This document shows, one piece after another, positions 20,715 through 32,700 of a stretch of 64,000 nucleotides of DNA. Under the pieces are notes generated by a model that saw nothing but the letters and a program-made list of their open reading frames with translations, did no database searches and was not told the DNA's origin. The number at the start of each line of letters is the position of its first letter. Position 1 is the stretch's first letter. Where the stretch lies: assembly GCA_036365455.1 (NCBI GenBank), contig JAWQUS010000016.1, positions 12,175,001 through 12,239,000 on the forward strand, in the 5' to 3' direction. Source of the DNA: Macrosoma leucophasiata (Eukaryota > Arthropoda > Insecta > Lepidoptera > Hedylidae). The position numbers were made by a program, and so were the translations under genes.

Positions 20715-23700
20715 CTGTAAATAAACGTTATTTTAAACAATTTAAATTTGTAATTATGGATTAGGTATCTAAATCACTAAAAACTGCTTTCTACTATTAA
20801 GCTATATTCGATTCCTGTGTCGGTGGTTATAAGAGACAACGGTGTAAAATCCCTTATCTCCGGTTCTATAGGGATTTCTTCATTTTCTGGAAGTTTCCCA
20901 GTATCTCGGTATCTTTGGTAATTTGCCCGGAGATGTAAACAGGCTCGCCATCTGTGTTACATGGGCCAAAACGTAACCGGCGAATCGAGGGTGTTTCCAT
21001 GTATGATTGAATGCATGCAATTACATCTGCCTACCCCTTTGGAGATAAATTTTCATTTTAAATGTCATTAGTTGTTTATTTCAAATGCATATAAAAAACT
21101 AACTGACAGGTGCTTTTTTGCGAGCAATAAATTTCCAGTATCTCATTGTATTAGACATTAGAATATTTGACTAAACTATTTTTTTTCCTATTCTTTCATG
21201 TGAATACATACCTACAATTGTTTCATTGAATACAGTAAGGTAATCTATCTTTAAATATAAAAATCAATTGCTGTTCGTTAGTCTCGCTAAAACTCGAGAA
21301 CGGCTAAACCGATTTGGCTAATTTTGGTTCTGAATGATTTTTGGAAGCCTAGGGAAGGTTTAAAAGGTAAGAAAATATGAAGAAATTGAAGGGAAATAGT
21401 AAAAACCACAATTTCATTTTCCCATACAAATAGTCCGCATCTATCAAACCTTTGACACATTATTTTATTCTGAGGCAATACGAAGTTTGCCAGGTCAGCT
21501 AGTATAAAATAGGCATAACATCCTACTAAATTAATGAATGTTCTACTTACATTAGATTTACATCCACAAATTTGTCCATTACGAACTGGTTAGTTTTTGT
21601 TACATTCGAGTCTCTCTCTGGCCCAGATTTACATTTGATGATTAATGTGTATCCTGTAAACAACAAACATTAAGTTCAGACTCAGTAAACGCGTCTTCAT
21701 GTTTTATCGAACTGTCAAAATGTGTACAGTATTCAACAAGAATTATTGCACATCGACCTTACGAAGGAGAGTTCAGCTTATTTCGGGTCTGTAGAGAGTT
21801 ATTTCTTTCGCAACTTAGCTAAGTCGACCATTTTGATTAAGTTTTGACCAATACCGACCTATCAGTGCTTACTTAGGCAGTGTGCCGTGCAGATAACGTT
21901 CTGCGAAGTCGAAACTACAGATTGTCACTTTCATAGGCTCGATTTGCAATATTTCTTGATGAGCACTGTAATTCTCATGCTAAAATGCTAACGCGAACGC
22001 TTTTAGTGAGGAGTACTACAAGAATCGCGGTGATTTCATTCTATAAAAAAAACATGTGTGTAATTCACACGTGGTAGAAATGAAACCTTCAAAAATTGTC
22101 ATAACAGACTGTATATAATGCTTCCTTTCTCATTTTGTTCTACATTAAGTATTATAAATTTATGTGTGTCTCTTTTTACTGTTGCTTTTGTGTTTCATCG
22201 ATTTTTCGACTTTCGAATCACAACGATGCTAAAGAAATGTTCACCTCAAAAAGAATTTACCTAGCCTTTAACGCCGTCGAATGTCTTTTTTTTCATGTAA
22301 TGAAGGTGGCAATCAAGCATGCAGCTCACATTGATGTTAAACTTAAATTATGACTGTAGCCTATAGACATTTACACAAGTCCAGGGGGCCGACCGCCTAA
22401 CACAAATGCTTTCGTTTAGCTTTCGATTACGACAACATCTTATCAGTTCCGTACCACCAAAATTTTTCCTGGAAGTGTTTTCATCCGCGGGTATATACTT
22501 AATAGGTACAAGTTGGTACAAAACGGACAAGATAACGTCCTAAACGAAAGCAATTCAGTTAGGCGGTCGGCCCCCAGACTTCAAATGGCAGGCGCGTTGC
22601 CACCCCTGAGACTTTAGTTTTTTATTTTTTTTTTATGTCAAAGTACTGACAGACAAGCAGTCGGGCCACCTGATGGAAAGTGGTTACCGTCGCCTATGAA
22701 CATTTGCAACATCAGGGGAGTTGCCAATGCGCTGCCAGCCCTGAAGGACTCTTTTGACGCCAGTTTTGAAGAACCCCATATTGTAGCGCCGGAGGAACAC
22801 CTCTGAGGGAAGTTCGTTCCACAATTTGCACGTTATGGGCAGGAATGAAGGCGCGAATCGGACTGTTGAGCATTTCCAAGGATCCAGTCTGTGCGGGTGG
22901 AACTTCTCTCTTCGGCGGGTGGTGCGATGTAGGAATGTAGACGATGGCACCAGATCGAACAGTTCATCAGAGCACTCACCATTGTAAATGCGGTAGAAAA
23001 TGCACAGACATCCGATGTCTCTGCGCAGACTCAGATCTTCGAGTCTATCTGTGATTCCTGGGTCGTTGACGATTCGAATGGCACGTTTTTGAATTGAGTC
23101 AAGAGGACCAAGCTGGTATTTAGGGGCTCCCGCCCAAAGATGAGAGCAGTATTCCAAATGGGGCTTCACTTGAGCTTTATAGAGCTGTAGAAGTTGCCCC
23201 GATGTGAAATACTGTCTTGCCTTGTTTAGTACCCCGAGCTTCTTTGATGCCAGCTTGGTCTTACTCTCAATATGACCTCGAAACTGCACCTCATTCGATA
23301 TGTCAACACCCAGGATACCGACACTTTTACTAATGGTGAGTTGAGTGCTCTGGAACTGTGGCGCTACAATAAATGGGGATTTTTTAGCGGTAAACGCGCA
23401 GACTTGTGTCTTTGTAAGGTTGAACTGGACTAGATTTAGTCTTCCCCAATCAGAGACTCGCTCCAGAGAAATCTCGACTTCAGACAAAAGTCTAGTTCTA
23501 CTCTCCTCGATAAGCACCCGAGAAGCATTTGCGCGGCTAGTGTAGTGTGTATCTCCCGTACTGTCGTCCTCATAACAATGATATGTTGGAACAGAACCCA
23601 AACTGGGTTCTGTTCCAACATATCATTGATATGCAGAATGAAAAGAGTGGGAGATAACACAGAGCCTTGCGGTACACCAGCGTTTATTGGTAGAGTGTCA

Positions 23701-26700
23701 GAGCTTTGTCCATCGACTAAGACTTTGATGTGACGCTCTGACAAAAAGCTGGCTGTCCAATGGCATAGCTTCTCAGGGAGACCGTACGATGGTAGCTTCG
23801 CGAGAAGAGCCCTGTGCCAGACCCGGTCAAAAGCCTTGGCGATGTCTAGGCTCACAGCTAATGCTTCCCCACTGTTGTCTTAGGTCTGATCATCGGTGCG
23901 TGAGGTACACCAGAAGATCACCAGCCGATCTGCCATGCCGAAAGCCGTATTGGCGGTCGCTGATCAGCTGGCGATCCTGTAAATACCTCAGCAGCTGTGT
24001 GCTTATTACACGCTCCATGACCTTAGAAAGAAGGAAAGTAATCGCTATGGGTCTGTAGTTTGCCGGATCACTACGATCCCCTTTTTTTGGGATCGGGTGC
24101 ACGAGGGCTATCTTCCACGAAGACGGTACTATACCGCGATCGTAGGAGAGCGAGAACAGGCGCGTCAGAACGGGAGTCAACTCGGGAGCGCACACGTTCA
24201 ATACCACTGCAGGGACGGAATCCGGCCCACTCGACTTGTTGACGTCAAGGGAAATAAGCGCTCGCCTGACGTCTTTTTGAGTAATTTTGACATCAGGCAT
24301 TGAGCTTTCGCACGGCGGGATGGAAGGCGGTGTATTTCCCCCGTCGTCAAGAGTCGAGTTTGACGCAAAGAGATTTACCAGGAGATCGGCTTTCTCCTTT
24401 GCCGTGTGGGCCAGGTTGCCATCTGGTTTTCGCAGTGGAGGAAGAGATGTTCGACAGAAGTTTCCTTCGACAGCTTTGGCGAGAGACCAATAAGCGCGGC
24501 TTCCTGGGGGATGCCGAATCAGTCTCTTGCCAACCCTGGCGATGTGTTTAAACTTAGCTTTGGCTATCCGCTTCTTTGCAGACCTGGAAACAGCGTTGAG
24601 TCTTTTTTTGAGGTCGGAGGCTTTCGGATCCTTACACGCATACGCCGAAGTCCAAGCTCGGTAGGCCTCCTGCTTGAGACTAGTAGTTTCAGCACAAGAC
24701 CCACCGAACCAGGGCTGATGCCGTCCACCGACAGGTACTACAGAGTACGGAATGTAGCATTCCATACCCTGGTGTATCACATCAGTCATGGCGTCAGCGC
24801 AGGTGTTCGGATCATCCGACGAAAAGCACAGCTGTCTCCATGGGTAGGACGCAAGGAACTCTAGCCGGCAAGGGTGTCTGAGTTCGCACCAAGCAGTGAT
24901 CCGAGGACCCTAAGGGTGCCTCTACCACTACTGCGTACTTGTCTGCATGCGAGGTCAGCAGAAGATCTAGCAACGAAGCGGTGTGACTCTCTAGATCTGG
25001 TATCCGGGTAAACCCAGGTACGATTTGTGTGAGCCCATACGCCGTAGCAAAGTTGTAAGTAGTCCTTCCGGCGAAGTCAGTGATTCGGGATCCCAACCAC
25101 TCCGTATGGTGCGCATTGAAGTCCCCAAGAACCACTAGCTCCGCCGAAGGGAGCTGCTGCTCTAGCACTCTGTCGACCACCTCTTGAATGTGCTCTAATA
25201 GGCGAGTTGTCTCCCGGTCTCCGCTATAGGACCTGTACATGCACGCGAAGACTGGGATGGTACCTGATGGCGCATTCCACGCGCGCTTACAATAAGGACA
25301 GGTCCTTGTCTTCGTAATGGTCAAGACGGTGACAACAGATATCTTCACGCACGTACAGACATACCCCGGCACGGCGAATAAAAACACTCTCCAAAGTATA
25401 ACCGGGGTAAGTAAGATACGAGGTATCTTGTGGGCAGGATATCTGTGTCGCCGTCAAAAAGAGTAGGGCTGGCTTAGCCGTTTCCTGGTGGACGGCGTTT
25501 AAATTGGTGTGAATATCCCTGATGTTGCACATATCCACTTTGAATGTGGAAGGGGAGCCCGCTGGTAAACCTCTACACTTTTTTAATTTTACCACATTGG
25601 CTAGGGATGCCTGCTCACAGTGGTGATGTGATTTGCTGGTCCGGGGGACGAAAGGACCCCCGATCCCCCCCGTGCGCGTTTGTCGGGTTCCACTCCGGCA
25701 CGACAACCGCACAACGGGATTATTCACCGGTTGGCGGGACAGCCTCCCAGGCCAGAGTTTATCGGTGATGCCTGGGTTCCTGCCCCTACTGACCGGCGGG
25801 CGGCAGCGGTAACAGTTTCATCGGCTCTTCCTGGCCCCCGGACCAACACATCACGCCACTAGGAGCAAAGTAATCTAATCTGTCCCACTGGTCCAAGGGA
25901 CGGTCAGCATGGCACACTCGGGGAGAGGAAAGGAGGGAGGGGGGGAGAACTGGCTCTCAGGCTCGGTAGCCGGAACACGTCCGAGGACGCTTAGCGGCAG
26001 ATTACGACCTGAGGGTGGAAGCTGGCCAGGCAGACTTCTAAAAATTTAGACGTCTTACCACCAAGCAGGACACAAGAAGGGAATTGCGCTGGCAGTGTCA
26101 ATCCAGCCACCAAAGGTGCCGAGTCGCCAGAGCCTCGTCCGTTTGACAGCAGGTGCACCACGAGCAGGTGATGAGGTGACTTTGACGCAAGATGTTTAGG
26201 CGCCACTTGCACCCACTTAGTTACGTAATGATTTATCACAGAGATATAACATATCTGTGATAACTTATAACGGGGCCATACCTAACGTGACCATACGTCC
26301 CGTTTTGAACGGGACAGTCCCGCTATCGGTAATCTCAGCATACCCGACTGAAATTGTCCTGTAAACTTCAATCCCAAATTTCTTTATTTTTTGAATAATT
26401 TATAACAATCTCAAAAGTTTTTGAGATACTTGAAACGATACTTAAAGAAGGGCGTTATAGCCGGGCGTTCGTTAGTAAGCCTCTTTCCTCTGGTTCCAGG
26501 AAAGGTTAATTTTGAGAATGTCCCGTTTTGAGTGACGATAAAAATGGTCACGTTAGCCATACCATGCATCACGTACAAAGAAAATCCGATCGTGACGGCA
26601 CACCTTGCGAGAACTTGTTCTTGAGGTGCTGCAGCGGGCCGAGGCAGTGCAGCCGCGCCCGCCCCATGACGGTGAGGCGCGAGCACAGCGCCTCGCACTC

Positions 26701-29700
26701 CTCCATGCTGTGCGACGTCAGCACCACGCTGCGCCCGCCGCGCACCGCCGTCTGCACGCAACTCCACACCAACCGCTTCGACGCCGGGTCCATACCTGCA
26801 AAGTTATAGTTCGTTTGAACAGTGCGAGCTGCTGCCTGCCAGTATACAGCAACTCGATTCGTCTAGTCAAGTGGCAATAAAGCATGCAGTTCACATTGAT
26901 GTTAAGTGATGACTGCAGCCTATTGACACCCACACGAAGACCAAGATCAAAATGCAGATGCTAACTCCTGAGGCCTAAGGTGTTATGCCTCTGTGCCGGA
27001 AATTACAGGGCCGTATATTTCCACCTCACCGGAACACGATAGTGCTGAACACTACCATTAGTAGCAAGTATATTAAGTAATGTGGTGGTGCCTACACCCG
27101 CGAGCTCCGTCACTGGAGCTCTACCACCAGTTTCGGTTTTGGTCCACTTTCGAGGGTTTTCGCCTACGTTATCACAATGTCAAGTGAACGAGTTTAAATA
27201 AAAGGGTGTTAAGGTATGACAACAACATAATATTAAGAATTGGCAAACATAGTCTATTTCTGTAATTATTATTAAAACAATTCTATATGTTCTCTGGTCC
27301 CCTATAGATCTGTGTATAGTCAAAAGACCATATCCCCGCAGCCATTATGAATCAGAATCAGAATTCAGGTGCAACTGAGATTTTCCCTTATGGAAAATTA
27401 CTCGAGACCTTTATAATATACAACTTTAAATAAACTGCGCATACCAGTAGTTGGTTCATCCAAGAACACTAATGGTGAATCCCCAAGAAGTGCTAACGCC
27501 GTACTTATTTTTCTCTTCGTGCCACCGCTACAGTCATGAACCTGTAAACGATATTTACAACAAATATTTAACCTTGTTATATTCCAACTAATATTATAAT
27601 AAACAACTAATAATAGCAAGAAATATTACAAATTTAAGTTTGTAACGCTTTCTCGCGAAAACTACTTAACCGATCATCATAAAACTTTATACACATATTC
27701 TTGAAGGTATCGAAATTAGCATATTATTCAAACAAAAAATCTTTATGTTAGTGGTATTTGAAAGTCTTTTGTCTCTATAAAATACATGCAAACAACAGAG
27801 ATAGCTTATATTTAAAGGTTGCTTAAAAGTAAGTGACGTTCGAGTTTTCAGCCATAAGAGTTTGTAATGAAATCACCAACCTTTTTATCGTAATGTCTAG
27901 TGAAGCCGAGCATATGGGCCAGCTGTTTCCCTCTCACAGATCCTATCCGGACGGGTATGCCGCGTAGTAAGCAGAAAATCTTGAGTGTCTCCCGCGCAGT
28001 CAAATTGTCTAATAAACCGTCAAATTGCGGACAATAACCTGTAAAGAAGCGTTTGATTATTTCGTATTTATTTTTTATGAGTTTATATTTCACCAATTAG
28101 TAGTAAAACCCTCAACAACAACAATTTAATGCGTGATCGCTGCAGAGCACCTCAGGACAACCGATGAGCTATCAGCTGTTTTTATACAGAGCGCGTTTGA
28201 TCGGCTTGAAAAACCATAAAAAATCTATGAAAAAAAACAACCTTACTTTAATGGCCAAAAACTCTTATAGTAAACGCGTTAAACATGTACCTACACTCTT
28301 CTCCGAGTTAGTGAAAGGACATTTTTAAGGTTTAGGGCCACAAATAAGCTTTTGGTAAGAAGTGTAGTTAGTGTAGTGTCCCCAATATTTGTATGCAATT
28401 GCTCAGTGCATCGCGTACCCGTTGTCTGTCAATTTCAAGTGATAGCTCAAATCCGCGGTGCCACTTATAAACTGTTGTTTGTAAGAGAGTTACATTTCTT
28501 CTCAACAACTCATCGGTAGGTTTAAGGCAGATGTCCACAATACTCACCGATGTGCCGATAGACGTCCTGTATGTGGGTCTTGATGGAGAGGCCGTGGACG
28601 TAGGCGTCGCCGGCGCTGATGCGCGCGTCGCCCGTCAGCATGCGGAACGTGCTCGTCTTGCCCGCGCCGTTCATGCCCAGCAGCCCGAAACACTCCGCCT
28701 TCCGCACCGCTATATATATAATACACATTATTTATTATCATTCTATACTCAATTATATACGGGATTTAAAAAATAAATAAAGTCAAAAGTTCATTCATCA
28801 TTTGGGATTACAAGAATCCATCGACTACATTATGACAAGTCAAAAATGTATAATGAATAATTCGCCATTTGTAACAATATTGTATGTGTATTGTGATAAT
28901 AAAGACTTACCCCCTTATTCATAAACGCATTATAGCTAAAGTGTAGCTAATCTCTCCTTTGTCCTTTTCTATCCTGCACATTTGACAATGCAACTGACAA
29001 AGACAAAGCATTCTATAGCTAAAACGTATCTAATGTACGTTTATGAATAAGGGCATAAATAAATAAAAATAAATAAATAATTTTAAACTTTGGCAAACAC
29101 TTTTTTTTACATAGACCCGAAACAAATAACTGTAGGCATATATTTCATCAAGCGGGTTTTTCCTTGTGAGAACAATACATTAAAAAAATATATATATTTA
29201 CACGTCAAATTGACAGCCATTTTGTAGATTTTTTTGTAATAAATAACAATCCTCTTTATGATTTTTCGTCGGTTAATAAAGACACGAGTCACTGGTGGTA
29301 GAGTTCCAGTGACGGAGCTCGCGGGCGTAGGCACCACCGCATTACCTAATATACTTGCCGCTAAATGGTAGTGTTCAGCACTATCGTGTTCCGGTCAGGT
29401 GGTAATGTACGGCCCTGTAATTTCAGGCACAGAGGCATATCACCTAATGCCTCAGGAGTGGCAGCGCATCTGCATTTTGACCTCTGGTCATTGTGTGGGT
29501 GTCTATAGGCTGCAGTCATCACTTAACATCAATGTGAACTGCATGCTTGTTTGCCACTTTTATTACATAAAAAAAAAAAAAAAAAAAAAAAAACTCACCG
29601 AAACTAAGTTTGTTAACAGCAAGGAAGTCCCGGTAGAACTTGGTGAGATCTTTGCAGACTAGACTATGTTGTGAGAGTTCTGGGCGAGTGAGCGCGCGCA

Positions 29701-32700
29701 CGGAGCGTCTCTCGGCGGCGACGTCACTGTCTTCATTTGGGTCCGTAGGCGGAAGTTGTTGAGGCGTGTCAGAATAGAACACCTGTAGACCGAGCAAATT
29801 GAGCCATTATTAACCAATGGTTCAGATGACATGTTTTAGTTTTGCGGTCCTTTGTTATTTACATTTACAGGGGAATCGTTTTTAAGGTTCCCTTATAGCT
29901 TTTCCATGTCCGTCTGTCTGTCTGTCCGCCCGCGGTTTAATTAAAAGGAAACCTATCCCAAAGAAGATGGCTTTACAAGTATGCGAGTTATAGTCGACCA
30001 AATGTAATACTCGAAATTTTTGAACAATTCCATAGTTTTTTTTTTATTATAACATTAATGAAACCTAAAAACTACGGAACCCTACACTGCGCGTGGCCCG
30101 AAACCCACTTGACCGATTTTTTTTAATGATATGGTGGGGATATATAAGGATGAAGTTAACATGGATAGAAATACTGAATCTCAAAAACATGTACACCAAA
30201 CCCGGAGGTGAAAATGTAGATGCGTTGCCTCCGCTGAGGTTAAGTTATTTTGCCTTTTGCCTAAACGATAGTTATTACGGAGCCATATAATATAATCTCA
30301 CCGTAACACGATAAAACTGAACACTACCATTTGGCGGTTAGATAATGAGGTGACTTTCTTGAGCTCCGACAATGGTACTCTACCACCAATAACTAAACCG
30401 TACCCGATGGCGCACTATTGTCCGACAAAAAGTGATCCGTGGAGGGGGTCACGACCCTCAGTAGTGGGGAAAACTACGCAAGGAGGAGGAGAGCTCCAGT
30501 GCGAACTGTATGTTTATTTTCCGCTTCTTGACTTTAAAATAAAATATTTAATAGCGTCACATGGCTATTTATAGCCGGTTTCACATAAAACGTAGTCTCT
30601 AAATTAGATCATCAAGGTAAGAAAAGTTAAATCCCCTAAAACGCAGAACTCACCTTGTTAATAACTTCATATTCTTTTAAGAGAAGAATAATGAAACAGA
30701 TTGTTCCCACCAGCGACATCATGAATAAATATCTTCCAATACCAGGTTCACTCCAATTCAGGAATGGATCATCATCAACTGAAAGTAATAAAAATAGTTG
30801 AGATGCTGAACATAATTTGAAAATATTTAACTGATTAATTTGTATGATGCGTAAATAATAAATTTATACTCGGAAATAATTTGTATTTTTATTTGTATTT
30901 AAAATAAAATGTGATAACAGACTAAATTGTGCGTTTAATCTAAGTAGCTTTAAATATAAACAAAGTGATGAAGAAATAATACTTTCACATCAGATACATA
31001 GTTATAAAAAGCTGCATGCATATAATAGGAAACTCACTTACAACAGCAAACGGTAAAATTCAATTGATTGCAAATGGTGTGACGCGAACAGTTATCGATG
31101 TTCACAAACTGTTCGCACAAGCCATCACACGCCATCATCTTGAACGCTGACGCGCTCATATCCCTAAAACAAGCAATGATCTGTATGTGAGATGATTTAT
31201 TCAAAGTTAATTGGATACGTGTTAAATTGTTTTATTTATTTTACCTGACCACCAAGTAACAAATTACTAAGGGAGAACCACCTTAACATTCATAATATTT
31301 ATATTATCTACGCCAGCCATGGTCATGACATAATAACAAGCACTTCCATCGCTAATTAAAAACATAACATTGTGATCACGTACGTATACCTACCTATCGC
31401 ACCTTTTTTTCTACAGAATCACAAATGTATTAATGAAGTTTCTTCTCTTATCTCGGACGTGTCTTTACCGTGTTCTCTAGGTCAATAAAAATTCAGGCTT
31501 CTAGATTTATGGAGTAATTGGTGGTAGAAAATGTTACGTGAAGTGGGCCCTTTGAATGCCTTTGAAAAAGGATGTTATGTCTATGCCTATAGTGCCTCGT
31601 CCGAGACGAGATGTTTCTCGTTTCGGACGAGGCACTATCAGATATCGGACATTTCCTAGTTTCCTGTATACTTCATTACATAGTATTTACTCACTTGAAA
31701 CTTCTACATAAACAGTAGATCGGGAAAGGAGAGAAGACCCAATCAAAAATATGCGCGTAGTAAGGACTACCCACTTCCGGTAGCCGTAACACTTCTGTTA
31801 TTAGGAAAGGCATACAACCTGGAAAAGAAATGTATTCAGATCACCTATAACGAAATCATATAGCTATATGGAAATCTACATTCAATTTTATTTAAATAAA
31901 AAAGCATGCTTTTAACAATATTGGTATCCGATAAGACTGATAAGTAAAGCCTATAGATATCTACATTATCAACATTAAAATTATTTTTTTAAAAATACAG
32001 TCAATGGACATATAAAAGTAAAATTGTCAATGCAAATGTATTGCAACTCTGGAGATTTAAGATCTTTTGCGCCTGTATCGGAATTTACGGGGTCGTATAT
32101 TACCGGCATACAATAGTGATGAACACTGCCATGCAATGTCAAATATATAAAAAGTAATGTATTGGTTGCCTACGTCCTGCAATGCCAACACTGAGGCACT
32201 ACCATTATAAAAACAGGAAATTATTATTTGTTAAAAGTAATAACTCACCGACGAATATATTGACGAAACACATTTTGGAGAATCCCGTTGCACCTGAATC
32301 GAAATAGAACGACCCCAAGTAGTGGATAGGTATGGTCGCCAACGAAAACACTACAAGTACCAGAAGCACCCTACCTGTAAACATTTTTCTTTTAATTTAT
32401 CAATATAATAAGCATCATATCTAAAAAGTATCCTGAACTCATATGTAGATATATGAGTTCAGGATATGCTAACATATAATCATAGTCGTCATCATCACTC
32501 CAGCCGAATGACGTCCACGGCTGGACAAAGCCTTCCCCAAAGACGCCCACAGTAGTGTTGTGCGTCGTTACCCTAACATAATCGCCACGCTTGGCAAGCG
32601 GATTGGCGATCGCAGTGACGGTAGTTTTATCGCGGGACGCTGTTGCCCATTCCGCGTTGTATTATTTACTACCGATCTATTGGAATGGTTTGACCGTTTT

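Larger units (their letters stand above)
22617..25870 (-). mobile_element. Jockey-like non-LTR retrotransposon (LINE), degenerate
   Basis: Minus-strand element: endonuclease at about 24812-25560, reverse transcriptase and C-terminal domain at about 22684-24789, and a T run at 22618-22635 as its A tail. Length and order fit a Jockey/CR1-type ORF2. The 5' part is uncertain; 25600-25870 also occurs as a fragment at 6944-7145. It lies in the intron between gene 2 exons 26604-26795 and 21551-21653, in the same orientation. Confidence 0.85.

Noticed and set aside
24406..24864. 152-codon plus-strand frame opposite the LINE
   Set aside because: Antisense shadow of the reverse-transcriptase coding region; no independent evidence.
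26528..26880. Plus-strand open frames over the NBD2 H-loop exon
   Set aside because: Antisense shadows of the GC-rich exon 26604-26795 of gene 2.
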